A DNA stretch of 64,000 nt. It comes from Apostichopus japonicus (lineage: Eukaryota; Echinodermata; Holothuroidea; Aspidochirotida; Stichopodidae). The notes below the pieces were generated by a model. That model was given only the letters and a program-made list of their open reading frames with translations, was not told the DNA's origin and ran no database searches. The DNA lies in contig NC_092571.1 of assembly GCF_037975245.1 (NCBI RefSeq), positions 16,923,917-16,987,916 of the forward strand, in the 5' to 3' direction. Of the stretch, positions 34,196 through 45,650 are shown piece by piece. Each line of letters begins with the position of its first letter. The stretch's first letter is position 1. The translations under genes were made by a program, and so were the position numbers.

Positions 34196-37100
34196 AGTAG
34201 TAAGTAATAGTAAGTAAAAGGGGAAATGGTGATCTATTTTTACGAAATGACTAATAGGTAGATGGTGTAATCGGCTATTTTCCCAAATAAAAAATATTTA
34301 AAAAATACATATATAAAAAAAAACACTTAGTGCAGGCCTATACTGACTGCTGAACTTAGTGACACGCAGTATAACAGATTCCGTGAGACATTCATCAGTA
34401 ACGTGCTTCGACGTACGCCTCATAATACGTGGCTGATAGAGGCGCAGCTATAACCATTTTTTTTTTAAATTCAGAGCTGGTGATATCTCTCTGTTTCTCA
34501 CTGGCAGTAACGCTATGACATAACAAGCCACGATTAAAAACTAAACTAGATTAGACAAAAACCATCCCAAAGTAATTTTGGACACAGGAGAACGGGGGTT
34601 GTATAACCCACTCCGTCCCACCGTCGCACAATTTTCTTATGCAGATTATCCTCATCATTTTTATTTCTGCTTTTTTTTTGGCTAAAGGTCATCGGTGTTG
34701 CTGACACCAAAGCTTTAGCGTGCCAAAAATTTGCTACACGTTTTTTTTTTTAAAGTACTTTCCTTGATGCTCTGATCCTGGATATTATTCCCAGCCATAA
34801 TTGACTGATTGAAGGGTATAACTAATAATAAGCTATTTCTTCAATAGGCTCAGTGTGGATGACTATACCTCTGTGTGAAGTGTAGGAGTATCATTTGTGA
34901 AAACCTGTTTCAATTTGAGCATGGGTGACCATTACTGAATTTCTAGCATATTTTTGGCACAGTGCTGATGATGATGACGATATTGCTATTAATAACAAGG
35001 AATGTAATTATAAGAGAGGGAAAGCTGCATGTATGCTGTGCATAACGGTATGACATGTCGCTTGTTATAAAACCAGCTTGCTCTAGTAACTTCTAGACCA
35101 GCAGACGACAGCTGCAAGTGAAGTCTATACACCATTCATTATAAATTATTCATAAACATGATTAGTTAAAACAATGCAACGAATTGGCAGGAGAATGGGA
35201 TGACGGATTAAATACATCCATCAAACCATTTCAAACCATCGATCGGAAAACAGTATAACTCTACAAATTTCAACGTTGTGACAATAATATAGGCTACGAT
35301 ATTGAAAGGAATATTTTCGAGCACTGATATACGGAAAGATGTGATGTGTGTATGGATCTGTGTTGTCAGTTGTGTGTGCGTCTGTGTCAATGTCTGTTAT
35401 GTTTTCACTTCCAAAGAGCGAGCCCCTCCCTATATATACCAGCAAACTTTCAGCTTTTATGAGTCCTGACTGAAAGTTTATGTTGCTAAGTTTGACACGA
35501 AAGGGAATTATGCAACAGTTATTAAAATTAAACTTGCAATGAAAGGTGAATTAAGGCGAACGCCATCCCCTCTGGCAATCCTTAATAGCTTGCTCAGATA
35601 GAAATAAAATCAGAGACTGTATTTTATAGCTTTCGCTTAAAACCCGCTACACCCGGCCCTTGCCCTCTTTACCCCAACTTCCTATACATATATGCAATCC
35701 AACGACCGCAACTAGACAGACGACTTTTTTTTATGTCGACCCACAAATTACTAGGAGCGTATGTACTCGTTGGCACATTTGTTAAGTTCTAAGCATTTGG
35801 GCAGAGGGGACGGAGAAGGGGGGGGGAGGGAGTGGATGGACCTGCAATAATTGACATGCAAAAGTGTCTGAGCGACCATTACTTTAAATCGAATGGAATG
35901 ATTATGTTCTACATAAACACTCGTTTTGGGGAGTGATGGGTGCCCCTCTTTCGTTTCTGTTTATACCAACTTTTGTGTATGTGTTTGTTTTTTTTCCTGT
36001 GGTATTTTGGAAGTTGTTTTGTCTGTACGCTTTTTCTGGAAACAGCTCAGTATCGATTTCTTAAGGTAACAATTACCATATTAAATTACTACACTCGTGT
36101 TTCCCAGCGTGATACTATAATTTCATATCTCAGCGACCGCATATCATGAAGAAAAAAAAAAACATGATCTACCGGTAATATACCATGTACCATATCATGG
36201 GATTTACAATATTATACAAATTCCAAGAAACACGGAACTGAATTGCATTATAGCAGATAGCTCACCGGTAAGACTGCATCGTAGGCTAGTAACATGCACG
36301 TGTAACATGATATAATGTCATTGCACATGAGCTATTTTTTGATATGTGTTTACCGCTGAGAACTATGGAATAGATGGGGCGCGACTACTATTACTAAAGC
36401 AATTCAAACTGTCCTAAATCTCCGCGAGCAAAGTGAACAGGTGAAGCTATTAAAATCATACAAGGTGTTCAGGGAGGTGGCGGGGGGGGGGGTGGTGACC
36501 CACAAAAAGTACATCGAGCAAGTCTATACTTGTGTGAAGAACTGTTTATTTCTTTAGTTACATGTGTGTACATCTTCTAGTCAGTTGATGGGTAATCCAG
36601 GGCCGCCGCATATGTACATAGGATACGTTATTAGTTTGTAATTGGGTATAGTTCAGCAGAAAGGTTTCCTCTTTGCCCGATATAACTGATAAAGGTTACA
36701 GACGCTAATCCGTTTTACGATCCAGCGTTCTGTCTATGAATTTAAAGGAGGAGTTAACTCAAACGTCCCCATGGTAAGTTGTGTGACAGAGGCGCTCAAG
36801 CTTGGAGGCGCTCGTTAACACGAGTTTCAGCAAAAAGTAAAGAAGAGGGCAGTTCAATACAAGAGTTGCAGATATCAGAACCTCCGCACGATTTAGGCCA
36901 ATTTGAGGTGAAGTAGAATATCTCATCTCCTTATATATTACATGTAGTGAGATGAGATAACGAGCAACGAAAAACTGACTTCGAAATCTTAAAGAGACTA
37001 TGTAGTGCAAACGGTGTTTTTCCCTTCAAGATATAACGATATAAGGTTTTTTTTTTAAAAGTTCTATATGCCTGTTCTATATGTGGTGCGATTGTTCTGA

Positions 37101-40100
37101 TAGTCCGTCTTGCACAATACTTCGCGCTCTTACTTGAGCAAGTATAAACTTTACATTATAGCGCCACCATTTTGGTGTCTCTTTTTTTTTTTAAAGTAAC
37201 GACGATAATTAACGATAATACGACTGAGCCTTTAACTTGACTGTGGCAAATATCCATATATCTCTCGCTAATGGAACTTAAGTGTTATTTTCGTGTGTGG
37301 GGATTTCTTCTTGATGAAGCCTATCTGACTTAATATACGGTAGGTTTTTATCCCAAATTTTCTAATGGATTGACAGCTTTCTGAATGGTTTGTCTCACCA
37401 ATTCCCAGGTAACAAATATTATCACAAATGCCGTTGATGATTTTTGGTGCAGGTGATGGAAACTATAGGAAGTACAACAAGAACAAACTCATTCGATTCT
37501 CACTAATACACTTCGAGGGAAAAGCAACAATAGCTGAACAATCACTAGGAAATATCTTTATTAAGCTTAATTAAGAAAGAGCGTTACCAACTTGTGCATG
37601 TTCAACAGTCTTTTGGAGAGCCTCGTTAATATACATATGTAAAACACACGATGGAGTGAATATTACGTAGATACCCAATAGTTTACTTATGATACCATAT
37701 GTCATATGTGTACATGTTGTAGATATCTGTATAACAAGAGGATTTTATTCTCGTGAACATGTTTAAGAATGTTTCCGGTTTGGGGTTATAAGTTTCAGTT
37801 TTGTTAATCATGATAAAGTCCCTATAAGTGACACCCGGATGTTAAAGACTTAAATAGCCAAGTCTTTTCTTACGTTAAGCTTCATCACTTGTCAGATGTG
37901 ACTTTTGTTTAAATGTATTTATGACTGACATATCCATTCAGGGACCAAATAGAAGAAAAATTTGACAATTTCTAAATCTTCGCCACTGGATCCCATCAGG
38001 GGCCCTAACGTGGCTCCTGGACCCCTACTCGATAAAGGCTTTGCGCCAAGACGCTAGCACTATTTAGTTTTATCCATTTTCAGTCACTTACGCCCCTGCC
38101 CCCCCTCCCCTCCCCCACCCACTTATCAATTTGAATTGACGCCCCTGAAGACGAAGCGTAATCATAGTCTATACTGTAGTATACGGAACAACAACGATAA
38201 CCGGCTAACAAACTTACACGTTGTAGTAGAAATCATCACCTCGTGACTGTATATATATGCTCTATGTTTCTTGCCTCTCCTTTTTCTGTACCTCCTCCCG
38301 CCCCCCCCCCCCCCACTTTTCCATATATTTTTTCCTTTCTATATTTTGATATCTCTGCGAAATTTCTTGCAATGGAATGCAGACTATTTTCCCTGCTCGA
38401 CAATGACACTAAATGCACGATCATAACGGATGTAGACTGGGAAGTTAGGTCCTGAATGTAACTTTAATATGGTAAGGCATTGCGGATGCGAAAATAGAGT
38501 AACTAGTATTAGAATTGCCGACTGTTTATTTTTTATAAGCGTTTTAGCGCCTGTTGATATGAAAATGGGAAAATCCCAAAGTTTGCCCAGGTGTTTGAAG
38601 ATACTTAGAGCCTTAAAAGAATTGTCTGGTAGCCCTTAGAAGTTACCTTAAAAAAACGATAAATAATTTCCCAAACATTTTTTACAAAATATTAGCGTTG
38701 CGTTTGACAGAGAAACGATTTTTTAATCGTTTAGGATGGATATTTCGAATATACTTTGAACAGTAGTAAAGGTGACGTCATTTTCGCTAATGCAGATTGC
38801 GATATAATCCACGCTCAATACAGTTCCTACAGTATATCAAAACAGAATCCGCGTTTGAATACAGATTAATTTCTTCCTTAATTTTCGGTGAAAGTTCTTA
38901 TAAATTATATATGTTTAAAAAATTCGTTGAGCAGTCAAATATGTAGTGCATCGGTGATTTCGTGATTTTTTGTGTAACACGAGGTAAGTTTGAACAGCAG
39001 ACTCATCGTTGTGTATACATCGCGCTGTCCAGCCCCAACGCGTTTCATCTTTCGATGTTTCAAACTTCCTTTTACTGTAAAGTTGATCCGTGAATTTAAT
39101 TTCAGCGATTTCGATGAACAGTTTATGAACTGTGGTTTGAGTTTCAAATGTGCAACGCTATATGTACGTACCAACTGGGCATGGTAGGCTGTATACGTAC
39201 GTTCACTCCCAATGTGTACGTAAGATATAATAGGCAATCACCTGCCAGTGTACACGCAAGAGTGTATTTGCTGCTGAAATGGTAGAGCTAACTTCAAGTC
39301 GCTCGTTTTGCCTATTTGCCTGCACTACGTCATTCACCAAATTGATGGGTTCTAACAAACGGTGCTTTTGGTGAGAAACTGGTGAATTTGAAAACCAGAT
39401 TTCTAGAAGAAGAAAACGTCGATTGGGGACAATTTTCACATGGTTCGAAAGAGAAAAATTAGAACTATGAGGACAATGTATCCACATCTTCCACCAGACA
39501 ATGCCTTTAAGTAGTTCGAACGGTAAGGCTAGATGGCGTGGCGTTTTTAGCCCACTTGATCTCGACGATGAAATGTACAAAACATTATCATGTTGAAATA
39601 ACCATATTATGCGCCTGCGCCAATATAAAACCAAGTGATAACGTTAATGAAAGCTCAAAACAGTCATCATCATCATCATCATCCATGCGTTGAGATGACA
39701 ACGGGATTCAATTATAGGATTTACTTCGCTTTTTCCCTTCTTCATGCATGGCGCTTGGATTTGTACTTACATTATACTCACGCGTGTTTGTCACAATTGA
39801 TGCACCAATATTCGTAACTGTTACGCAGGCCAAAGTGGTTATTGGCTGATGAATAAACGTTGCAATCTTTGAAACGACGTTTTTTGCAGACCGTAGTGTT
39901 GTGTACGTGTGCGGATTCCTCGAGCGCAATGTGCGGTACTGTGGCACTAATATTGAAAGGATTTTTATTTTATTTTTGGCTGACAAACAATGTGAACCTA
40001 ATCTTGAAGAGAAATATATTCTTCACAGCTAGGTGAAACCACCATCTCAATGTCTTGCCTCCTCATCGAAATATGGTTGATTGAATGTTACCTATTTTCA

Positions 40101-41725
40101 CTGGATAAGCTTTTAACTACTTCAGGGAAGTTGGATCACAGTAAGGGCTCTGTGACGTCATCTGGACTATTATAAACGTTTTTTTCATTTATTATTGAAA
40201 CCTGATAAATTTGGATTGCTCGCTTAGCTGTTAAAGTTCTCTGTACTTAGAATTCATAAAAGGATTTTTTTTTGTAGAAATATTCTTTTCCGCTGTGGAT
40301 TGTTGATTGACAAATTAAAACAAAGGCATTTCTAGCAAAATTGCCCTTGTGACATCATCCATTGTCATGCATGCCAGAGGCATTTTACAAACTTTCACAA
40401 TATTTGAAAATAATGATATCCTCGCGATACATAATGCTATGAGGATGTGCGTTTCGTATAAAGAAATTTCAACAATTTTACGAAGTCTCTATGTAAAGTT
40501 AAATCATTAAGTTATGTCAAGTCAAGTTATGTAGCGTTTGTCATTCTGCTATATCAAGCCATTATGCAGCGTAAAGTCATTATGCTCATGTCAACATCGT
40601 TGTACAGCGTTAAGTCATTATTTTATGTCAAGTCGTTATTTCGCGTTACGTCATTATATTGACCTCAAATCGTTACGCAGCGTTTAATGTTAAATTCATG
40701 ATGACTATGGCAAGTCTTTGCATGGCAAAGTTCTTTGTATGTTGTACCTGATAGTGGAGTAACTCACAGACACGATTGTCATATCGTTATGCATTGGAGA
40801 AGAACTATCCGTATGTTATCTTTATATGGCATAGTTTATATGCGTACAGAGGTAGTAGTGGTGGCGCTATACATCAATCTTACCCAGAGACATACATGTT
40901 TATATACGGCTCTGATCTCATCATTGATAATTAATCTTTGAATCGCCATACGTATACTTCTGACATTTCTTCAAACAATTGTGCGAACGTTCATGTGAGA
41001 TAAACGTTGAAAATATTTAAAAGAATTGTCTTTTGTTACACGATATTCTTATACGACAACATTATTCGTTCGTTAAGAGGTAGTCACCTCAATTATTTTA
41101 CGATCTAAGCAGCACCATATTGTTGTCAAACTGATTTCCCCCGTAACCTTAAATTACAACTGCATTACGTAAACTTGTAGGTCAGTTTCTATTGAAGTAT
41201 CGTTTTCATGAAAACATAATATTCCAATGTACTTAGGTTTTCAGAACAAAGCGCTGTCCAGTTGGAAACATGTAAGAGCTGCGTGACAACTATTAGACTG
41301 AAAAATTTACATTTTTTTCTCGAAACCGATGATATTCGAGCTTAAAGGTGACATAAATGTTATTACCACCATATGCATAGATATATATATAGGTAAGCAA
41401 GTAAGCTGAGTCTGCGACTAACTTCAACTTGCTACTCAACAGCTTAGTTAGGAAAACCTTCATTTATGTGTGAAATATCGGAGGTTTGGCGTCCCTTTAA
41501 ATTCAAGAACACAAGTATCATGAAAGACGACGCAAAATTATTGAAGGAAAATGGTCCTCACTTACGGAAAGTTATATAGCAACACAAGTGGGAAATACAC
41601 ACGTTTACACTTCATTTTATATCTATTGCAAATGTCCATTGGAACTCTTGTATGACGTAAAACAACGGAGTATCCTTTTAAATATCCAGTATTTTCTACT
41701 AATTGATTTTATTGATTTATTTATG

Positions 41726-41728
<3 letters not shown>

Positions 41729-41785
<57 letters not shown>

Positions 41786-41797
41786 TTATTTATTTAT
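41729..41797. repeat. (TA)n microsatellite before the Ig exon
   Basis: Pure TA run followed by (TTTA)n, within 130-190 bp of the Ig exon acceptor. Confidence 0.95.
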
Positions 41798-41922
41798 ATG
41801 TAACCTACGCCATGCATGATTGTGATTACTTTGAAGTGTGCTTTGTAACATTGCATATATCAAGAGAATTTGTTTTGTCTTAGAGCGTGCGTTTTTTTAC
41901 CTTTTTTATCATTCTGTTACAG

Positions 41923-42066
41923 CGCCACCCCTTTTAGGAGAAGTTAAAGCACGGCTGTTCACGGAAGTTACTCTGCACTGTGAGGTTGATTGGATGCATG
42001 AGAGTCCTTACGGCGTGGTTGAATGGTTCAAGAATGGGCACGCCGTACCCAAAATAGTAGGAAATG
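41923..42066 (+). CDS. Exon encoding the N-terminal half of an Ig-like domain
   Basis: A 144-bp exon (48 codons), phase 1-1, acceptor TTCTGTTACAG and donor AATG/GTAAAG. In frame it reads APPLLGEVKARLFTEVTLHC and then, 15 residues after this cysteine, an E-W-F-K-N-G. The V-T-L-x-C strand B and the W-F-K strand C are characteristic of Ig domains; Cys to Trp spacing is in the normal range. The second cysteine comes from the next exon, so the domain is split by a phase-1 intron near its middle. The Ig domain lies nearest the membrane, after the TSR and linker region. Confidence 0.85.
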
Positions 42067-44099
42067 GTAAAGATTTTATTTATTAGCCATAAGGGGGTGA
42101 TTTTGGTTGGTAAACATTCCATAACACATTCTCTCATATAAAAGTTTTAAGAAGATCAACTGCGCCAGCTCTTTCCACCCCCTCAAGTCTGCTCTACCCT
42201 CCTCCCCCATCCCCCAACCATCCTACCAGTAAAGAATTTATGGCTCTAAAATGATCGCAACTCATTTAATAAAAAAATCCAAAATATCCGCCCAAATTTA
42301 ACCCGTTTCTAAAAGTCTGTAAAAGCTCTTCGTCAACAATAGAAGTTTCTGAGTATTATCAAACCTTACATTGTCTGCCAATCGCTTCGATATCTTTTTC
42401 CTACGGATAAAGAGTGGGTGAGTCGTTTAACCCTGCAAGTGTGCTGTGGTCGTGTCAAGAAACGAACTACTTTTAGGCCTACACAGTGTGATCTACACGA
42501 TCGAATGCGTCGCATAGGTTGTCTATGAAACGGTACAAGATCATTTGTATATTGCCACATGCCACAGGCCGGCAAAACGTTACGTCACCTTTGCCTGGGA
42601 AACTCCCGTCTCGTGAACACGCCACATGATCGCCTATGATTTTAGCTAATGTTGTATCTAATCGTGAAAACATTTTGCAGTAAAACGCGTACAAAGAACT
42701 GTGTACAAAGGTGGCATTCTTGTTGTTAAGCAATACCCCCACTTTTCCTGGAAATTCTTAGATCGCAGAAAGGAATTCGTAGATAGCAAATTGGGAACAG
42801 TCTATACTATTACAACCAGTGAGTAGAAAAACAGACTGCTTGAAAACACATCAAGACAATGAGAAGGGACAAGAATTACATAAGAAGATTCCAAAATGGC
42901 AGGAATGTCCTTTTCACTCAGAAAGTATTCCTATTAAGTGGAAATTGATGTTTCGTGACGTCATGCCCCCAACACACACACACACACACATTTAATTATG
43001 ACGTCAATTCGCATTCTCGTCAAAGAAAGTAGACAATTATTTAAGTGTTTGTGTAATTTATTTGTCCTGTCTCTTTCTACATCACCTCCGCTTTTCAAGA
43101 TATTCATTCGTCTTGCAAGTGTATGAAGTGTCTGGAATGTCATAGTCTAAATGTCACTCTTTTAAGTCCCAGGCCAAATCATTTAATAAAGAGGTTTTGA
43201 GATTATTTTGCCTTTTTTTTAGGGGGGGGGGGTTGTTTGTTTATGGCATTCCATCTTGTTCATTAGTTTCTCTAGCTTAGTTTCATTTAACCAAATTCGT
43301 TTTCTCTGTTCGTTATATATGCTATGACACTGATATGCAAGGAGTCGCATAAAAATCGTTATAAAGTTGCTAATTAACCTTTCGTTTTGATAAATCCTCT
43401 CTAAGGATGTCTCAATTTGAATCACTTGTCATCTGATATTATGAGAACTACTCGGAAAGTTTGTTAAATTTATCGTTAAAAATTGGTGCAAAAACGTTCC
43501 CGTTGACGTATCTTTTAATATTTTCCAATAACTCTTTTATTTGTTTAAACACGTTATTTGAGAATACAAAAATGAAATGTTATTTTTATTTTTATTTGGG
43601 GTTGCGTGGGGAGGGTTTCCTTTAACGGTTTACGAGTTAAACTATATGCTGTCCAGCTATGTTGTGAGGTTTCCGGTTTTCTTCGTACTCTTCAAAGAGT
43701 TATTTTTCAACACTTATAGTGATAGTAATACGGACTTTGATCAAAGAGTTGTTTCTAAAATGCTTTTATTAACCTCTTAAAAAATGACTTTGTACCCCAA
43801 GTTGACATCAGATAGATGGACGGACGGATGCATGGACGGACGGACGGGTGGATGGATGGGCTTCACCCAAAATTCCAGATTCTAATATCAATGTAGCATC
43901 TAGCATCTAGCAATTTTTTTCATCTCACTATGATAGGCATATATCATGGTCAAACTAGATATTTTGTTAATTCCTGCGTTACCAAAAGAAAACCCGAGTA
44001 GTTTAATGCAATTGAAACTCATAGGCTTTGTCGTCATTTAAAAAAAAAAAAATTAAAAAATTAAAAAAATCTTTCCATTTCTTTACCTCTCTTTTACAG
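42067..44099. other. Intron splitting the Ig domain
   Basis: No coding exon recognised. It contains a CA repeat at about 42972-42990, a GGAC/GGAT repeat at about 43817-43860, and poly-A-rich sequence shortly before the acceptor. A minus frame at 42479-42742 has no recognisable family. Confidence 0.6.
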
Positions 44100-44213
44100 C
44101 TAAGCCTTCCAGTCTTTATTTTCACAGTCTCACCCAATCAGATGACGGTATTTACGTTTGCGGAGTAACATTTAGAGATCAGACTGATTTACATTGCGTA
44201 TTTTTGCTTCATA
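44100..44213 (+). CDS. Exon encoding the C-terminal half of the Ig-like domain
   Basis: A 114-bp exon (38 codons), phase 1-1, acceptor CTCTTTTACAG and donor CATA/GTAAGT. It contains SLTQSDDGIYVCGV, the classic D-x-G-x-Y-x-C strand-F motif that pairs with the cysteine of the preceding exon. A further cysteine follows 11 residues later (DLHCVFLLH) and might make an extra disulphide or pair between chains. A 33-bp palindromic insertion begins only 11 bp past the exon end. Confidence 0.85.
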
Positions 44214-44223
44214 GTAAGTATAA

Positions 44224-44256
44224 CCATGGAGCTATAAACAGATTATAGCTCCATGG
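44224..44256. mobile_element. 33-bp palindromic micro-insertion with 5-bp TSD near a splice donor
   Basis: Perfect 14-base arms CCATGGAGCTATAA and TTATAGCTCCATGG around a 5-base loop, flanked by TATAA on both sides (44219-44223, 44257-44261). The arms resemble those of the insertion at 30964. It starts 11 bp after the Ig exon end, just beyond the GTAAG of the donor. Confidence 0.7.
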
Positions 44257-44329
44257 TATAACTTTCCATTCATGGGTTAAAGGGCTAGCTGACTTTTTCA
44301 ATTGATAAATATTCTTTGTTTTATTCTGC

Positions 44330-45505
44330 GTTGACGACGACGATGGGGATGGTTTCATGGTGGTGGTGATGATGGTGGGTGGGTGGTGGTGATGGTGATC
44401 ATGATGTTGTTCAGGGTAATGGTGATTGTGGAGGCGATGGTAATGGTAGAGGTGATGGAAGTGATAGTGGTGATGTTGGTGGTGATAATGGTGACGTGGT
44501 GATGGTGATGTTCTTAAGGGTAATGATGATTGTGGTGGTGATGGTAATGGTAGAGGTGATGGAAGTGATGGTGTTGGTGGTGATGGTGGTGGTGGTGGTG
44601 ATGATGGTGACGACGATGTTGTTGATGATAATGGTGATTGTGGAGGTGATGGTAACGGTAGAGATGATGGTGGTGGTGTTGGTGGTGACGATGATGGTGG
44701 TGATGTTAATGGTGATTGTGGAGGTGATGGTAATGGTAGAGGTGATGGAAGTGATAGTGGTGATGGTGGTGGTGATGATGGTGACGATGATGTTGTTGAT
44801 GATAATGGCGATTGTGGAGGCGATGGTAATGGTAGAGGTGATGGAAGTGATAGTGGTGATGTTGGTGGTGATAATGGTGACGTGGTGATGGTGATGTTCT
44901 TAAGGGTAATGATGATTGTGGTGGTGATGGTAATGGTAATGGTAGAGGTGATGGGAGTGATGGTCTTGGTGGTGATGGTGATGGTGGTGGTGATGATGGT
45001 GACGACGATGTTGTTGATGATAATGGTGATTGTGGAGGTGATGGTAACGGTAGAGGTGATGGTGGTGGTGTTGGTGGTGACGATGGTGGTGGTGATGTTA
45101 ATGGTGATTGTGGAGGTGATGGTAATGGTAGAGGTGATGGAAGTGATAGTGGTGGTGTTGGCGGTGATGATGGTGATGGTGATGTTGTTGAGGGTAATGA
45201 TGATTGTGATGGTGATGGTAATGGTAGAGGTGATGGAATGGATGGTGGTGGTGATGATGGTGACGATGATGTTGTTGATGATAATGGTGATTGTGGAGGT
45301 GATGGTAACGGTAAAGGTGATGGTGGGTGGTGTTGGTGGTGACGATGGTGGTGGTAATGTTAAGGGTGATTGTGGAGGTGATGGTAATAGTAGAGGTGAT
45401 TGAAGTGATGGTGGTGGTGATGGTGACGTGGTGATGATGATGTTGTTGAGGGTAATGGTGATTGTGGTGGTGATGGTGATGGTAATGGTAGAGGATGGTG
45501 GTGGC
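44330..45505. repeat. GGTGAT-type minisatellite with higher-order repeat
   Basis: Over 1.1 kb of GGTGAT/GGTAAT/GGTGGT hexamers and triplets fills the intron after the Ig domain. Longer blocks recur: GACGTGGTGATGGTGATG followed by TTCTTAAGGG occurs at 44493 and 44879, a 386-bp period. Open frames on both strands here (Met/Val-rich on +, Ser/Pro/Thr/Ile-rich on -) come from the repeat. Confidence 0.92.
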
Positions 45506-45611
45506 GATATTGTTGACATGATATTAAAACAATACAAAATTTATAAATTAGTTAACTAATTCATTAATACATTCATTACAGGAAGTTATCAACATTTCTT
45601 TTCTGTTGCAG

Positions 45612-45650
45612 TTCTTTTCCCACAAAATTTCACCATGATGTCCATCAATG
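45612..45650 (+). CDS. Juxtamembrane micro-exon
   Basis: A 39-bp exon (13 codons), phase 1-1, acceptor TTCTGTTGCAG, donor AATG/GTAAGT. Joined to its neighbours it reads ILFPQNFTMMSIN and then Asp, giving one N-glycosylation sequon (N-F-T). Its small size and symmetric phase mean it can be skipped without breaking the frame (CAT-AAT would join directly). Support comes from strong splice sites and phase fit, not from a recognised domain. Confidence 0.6.

Larger units (their letters stand above)
32270..41728. other. Long intron: no supported gene
   Basis: This is most of intron 30494-41922. It holds a LINE-type tail near 32909-32955, a (TA)n tract at 34079-34193, and a loose ~20-bp tandem pattern (TTATGTCAAGTC / GCAGCGTTAAGTCATTA) at 40500-40700. 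A short ATG frame at 33585-33617 (MDISGPAKDNK before a GTATCA) has good start context but no partner exon. An open minus frame of 143 codons at 39203-39634 shows no recognisable domain. Confidence 0.6.

Noticed and set aside
39203-39634. 143-codon minus-strand open frame
   Set aside because: No recognisable domain or splice context; it lies inside the long intron and looks like chance or old repeat DNA.
44209-45537. 442-codon open frame on the minus strand and two + frames of about 170 codons
   Set aside because: They are translations of the GGTGAT minisatellite. The frame follows the repeat, and the + strand spliced gene crosses the region as an intron.
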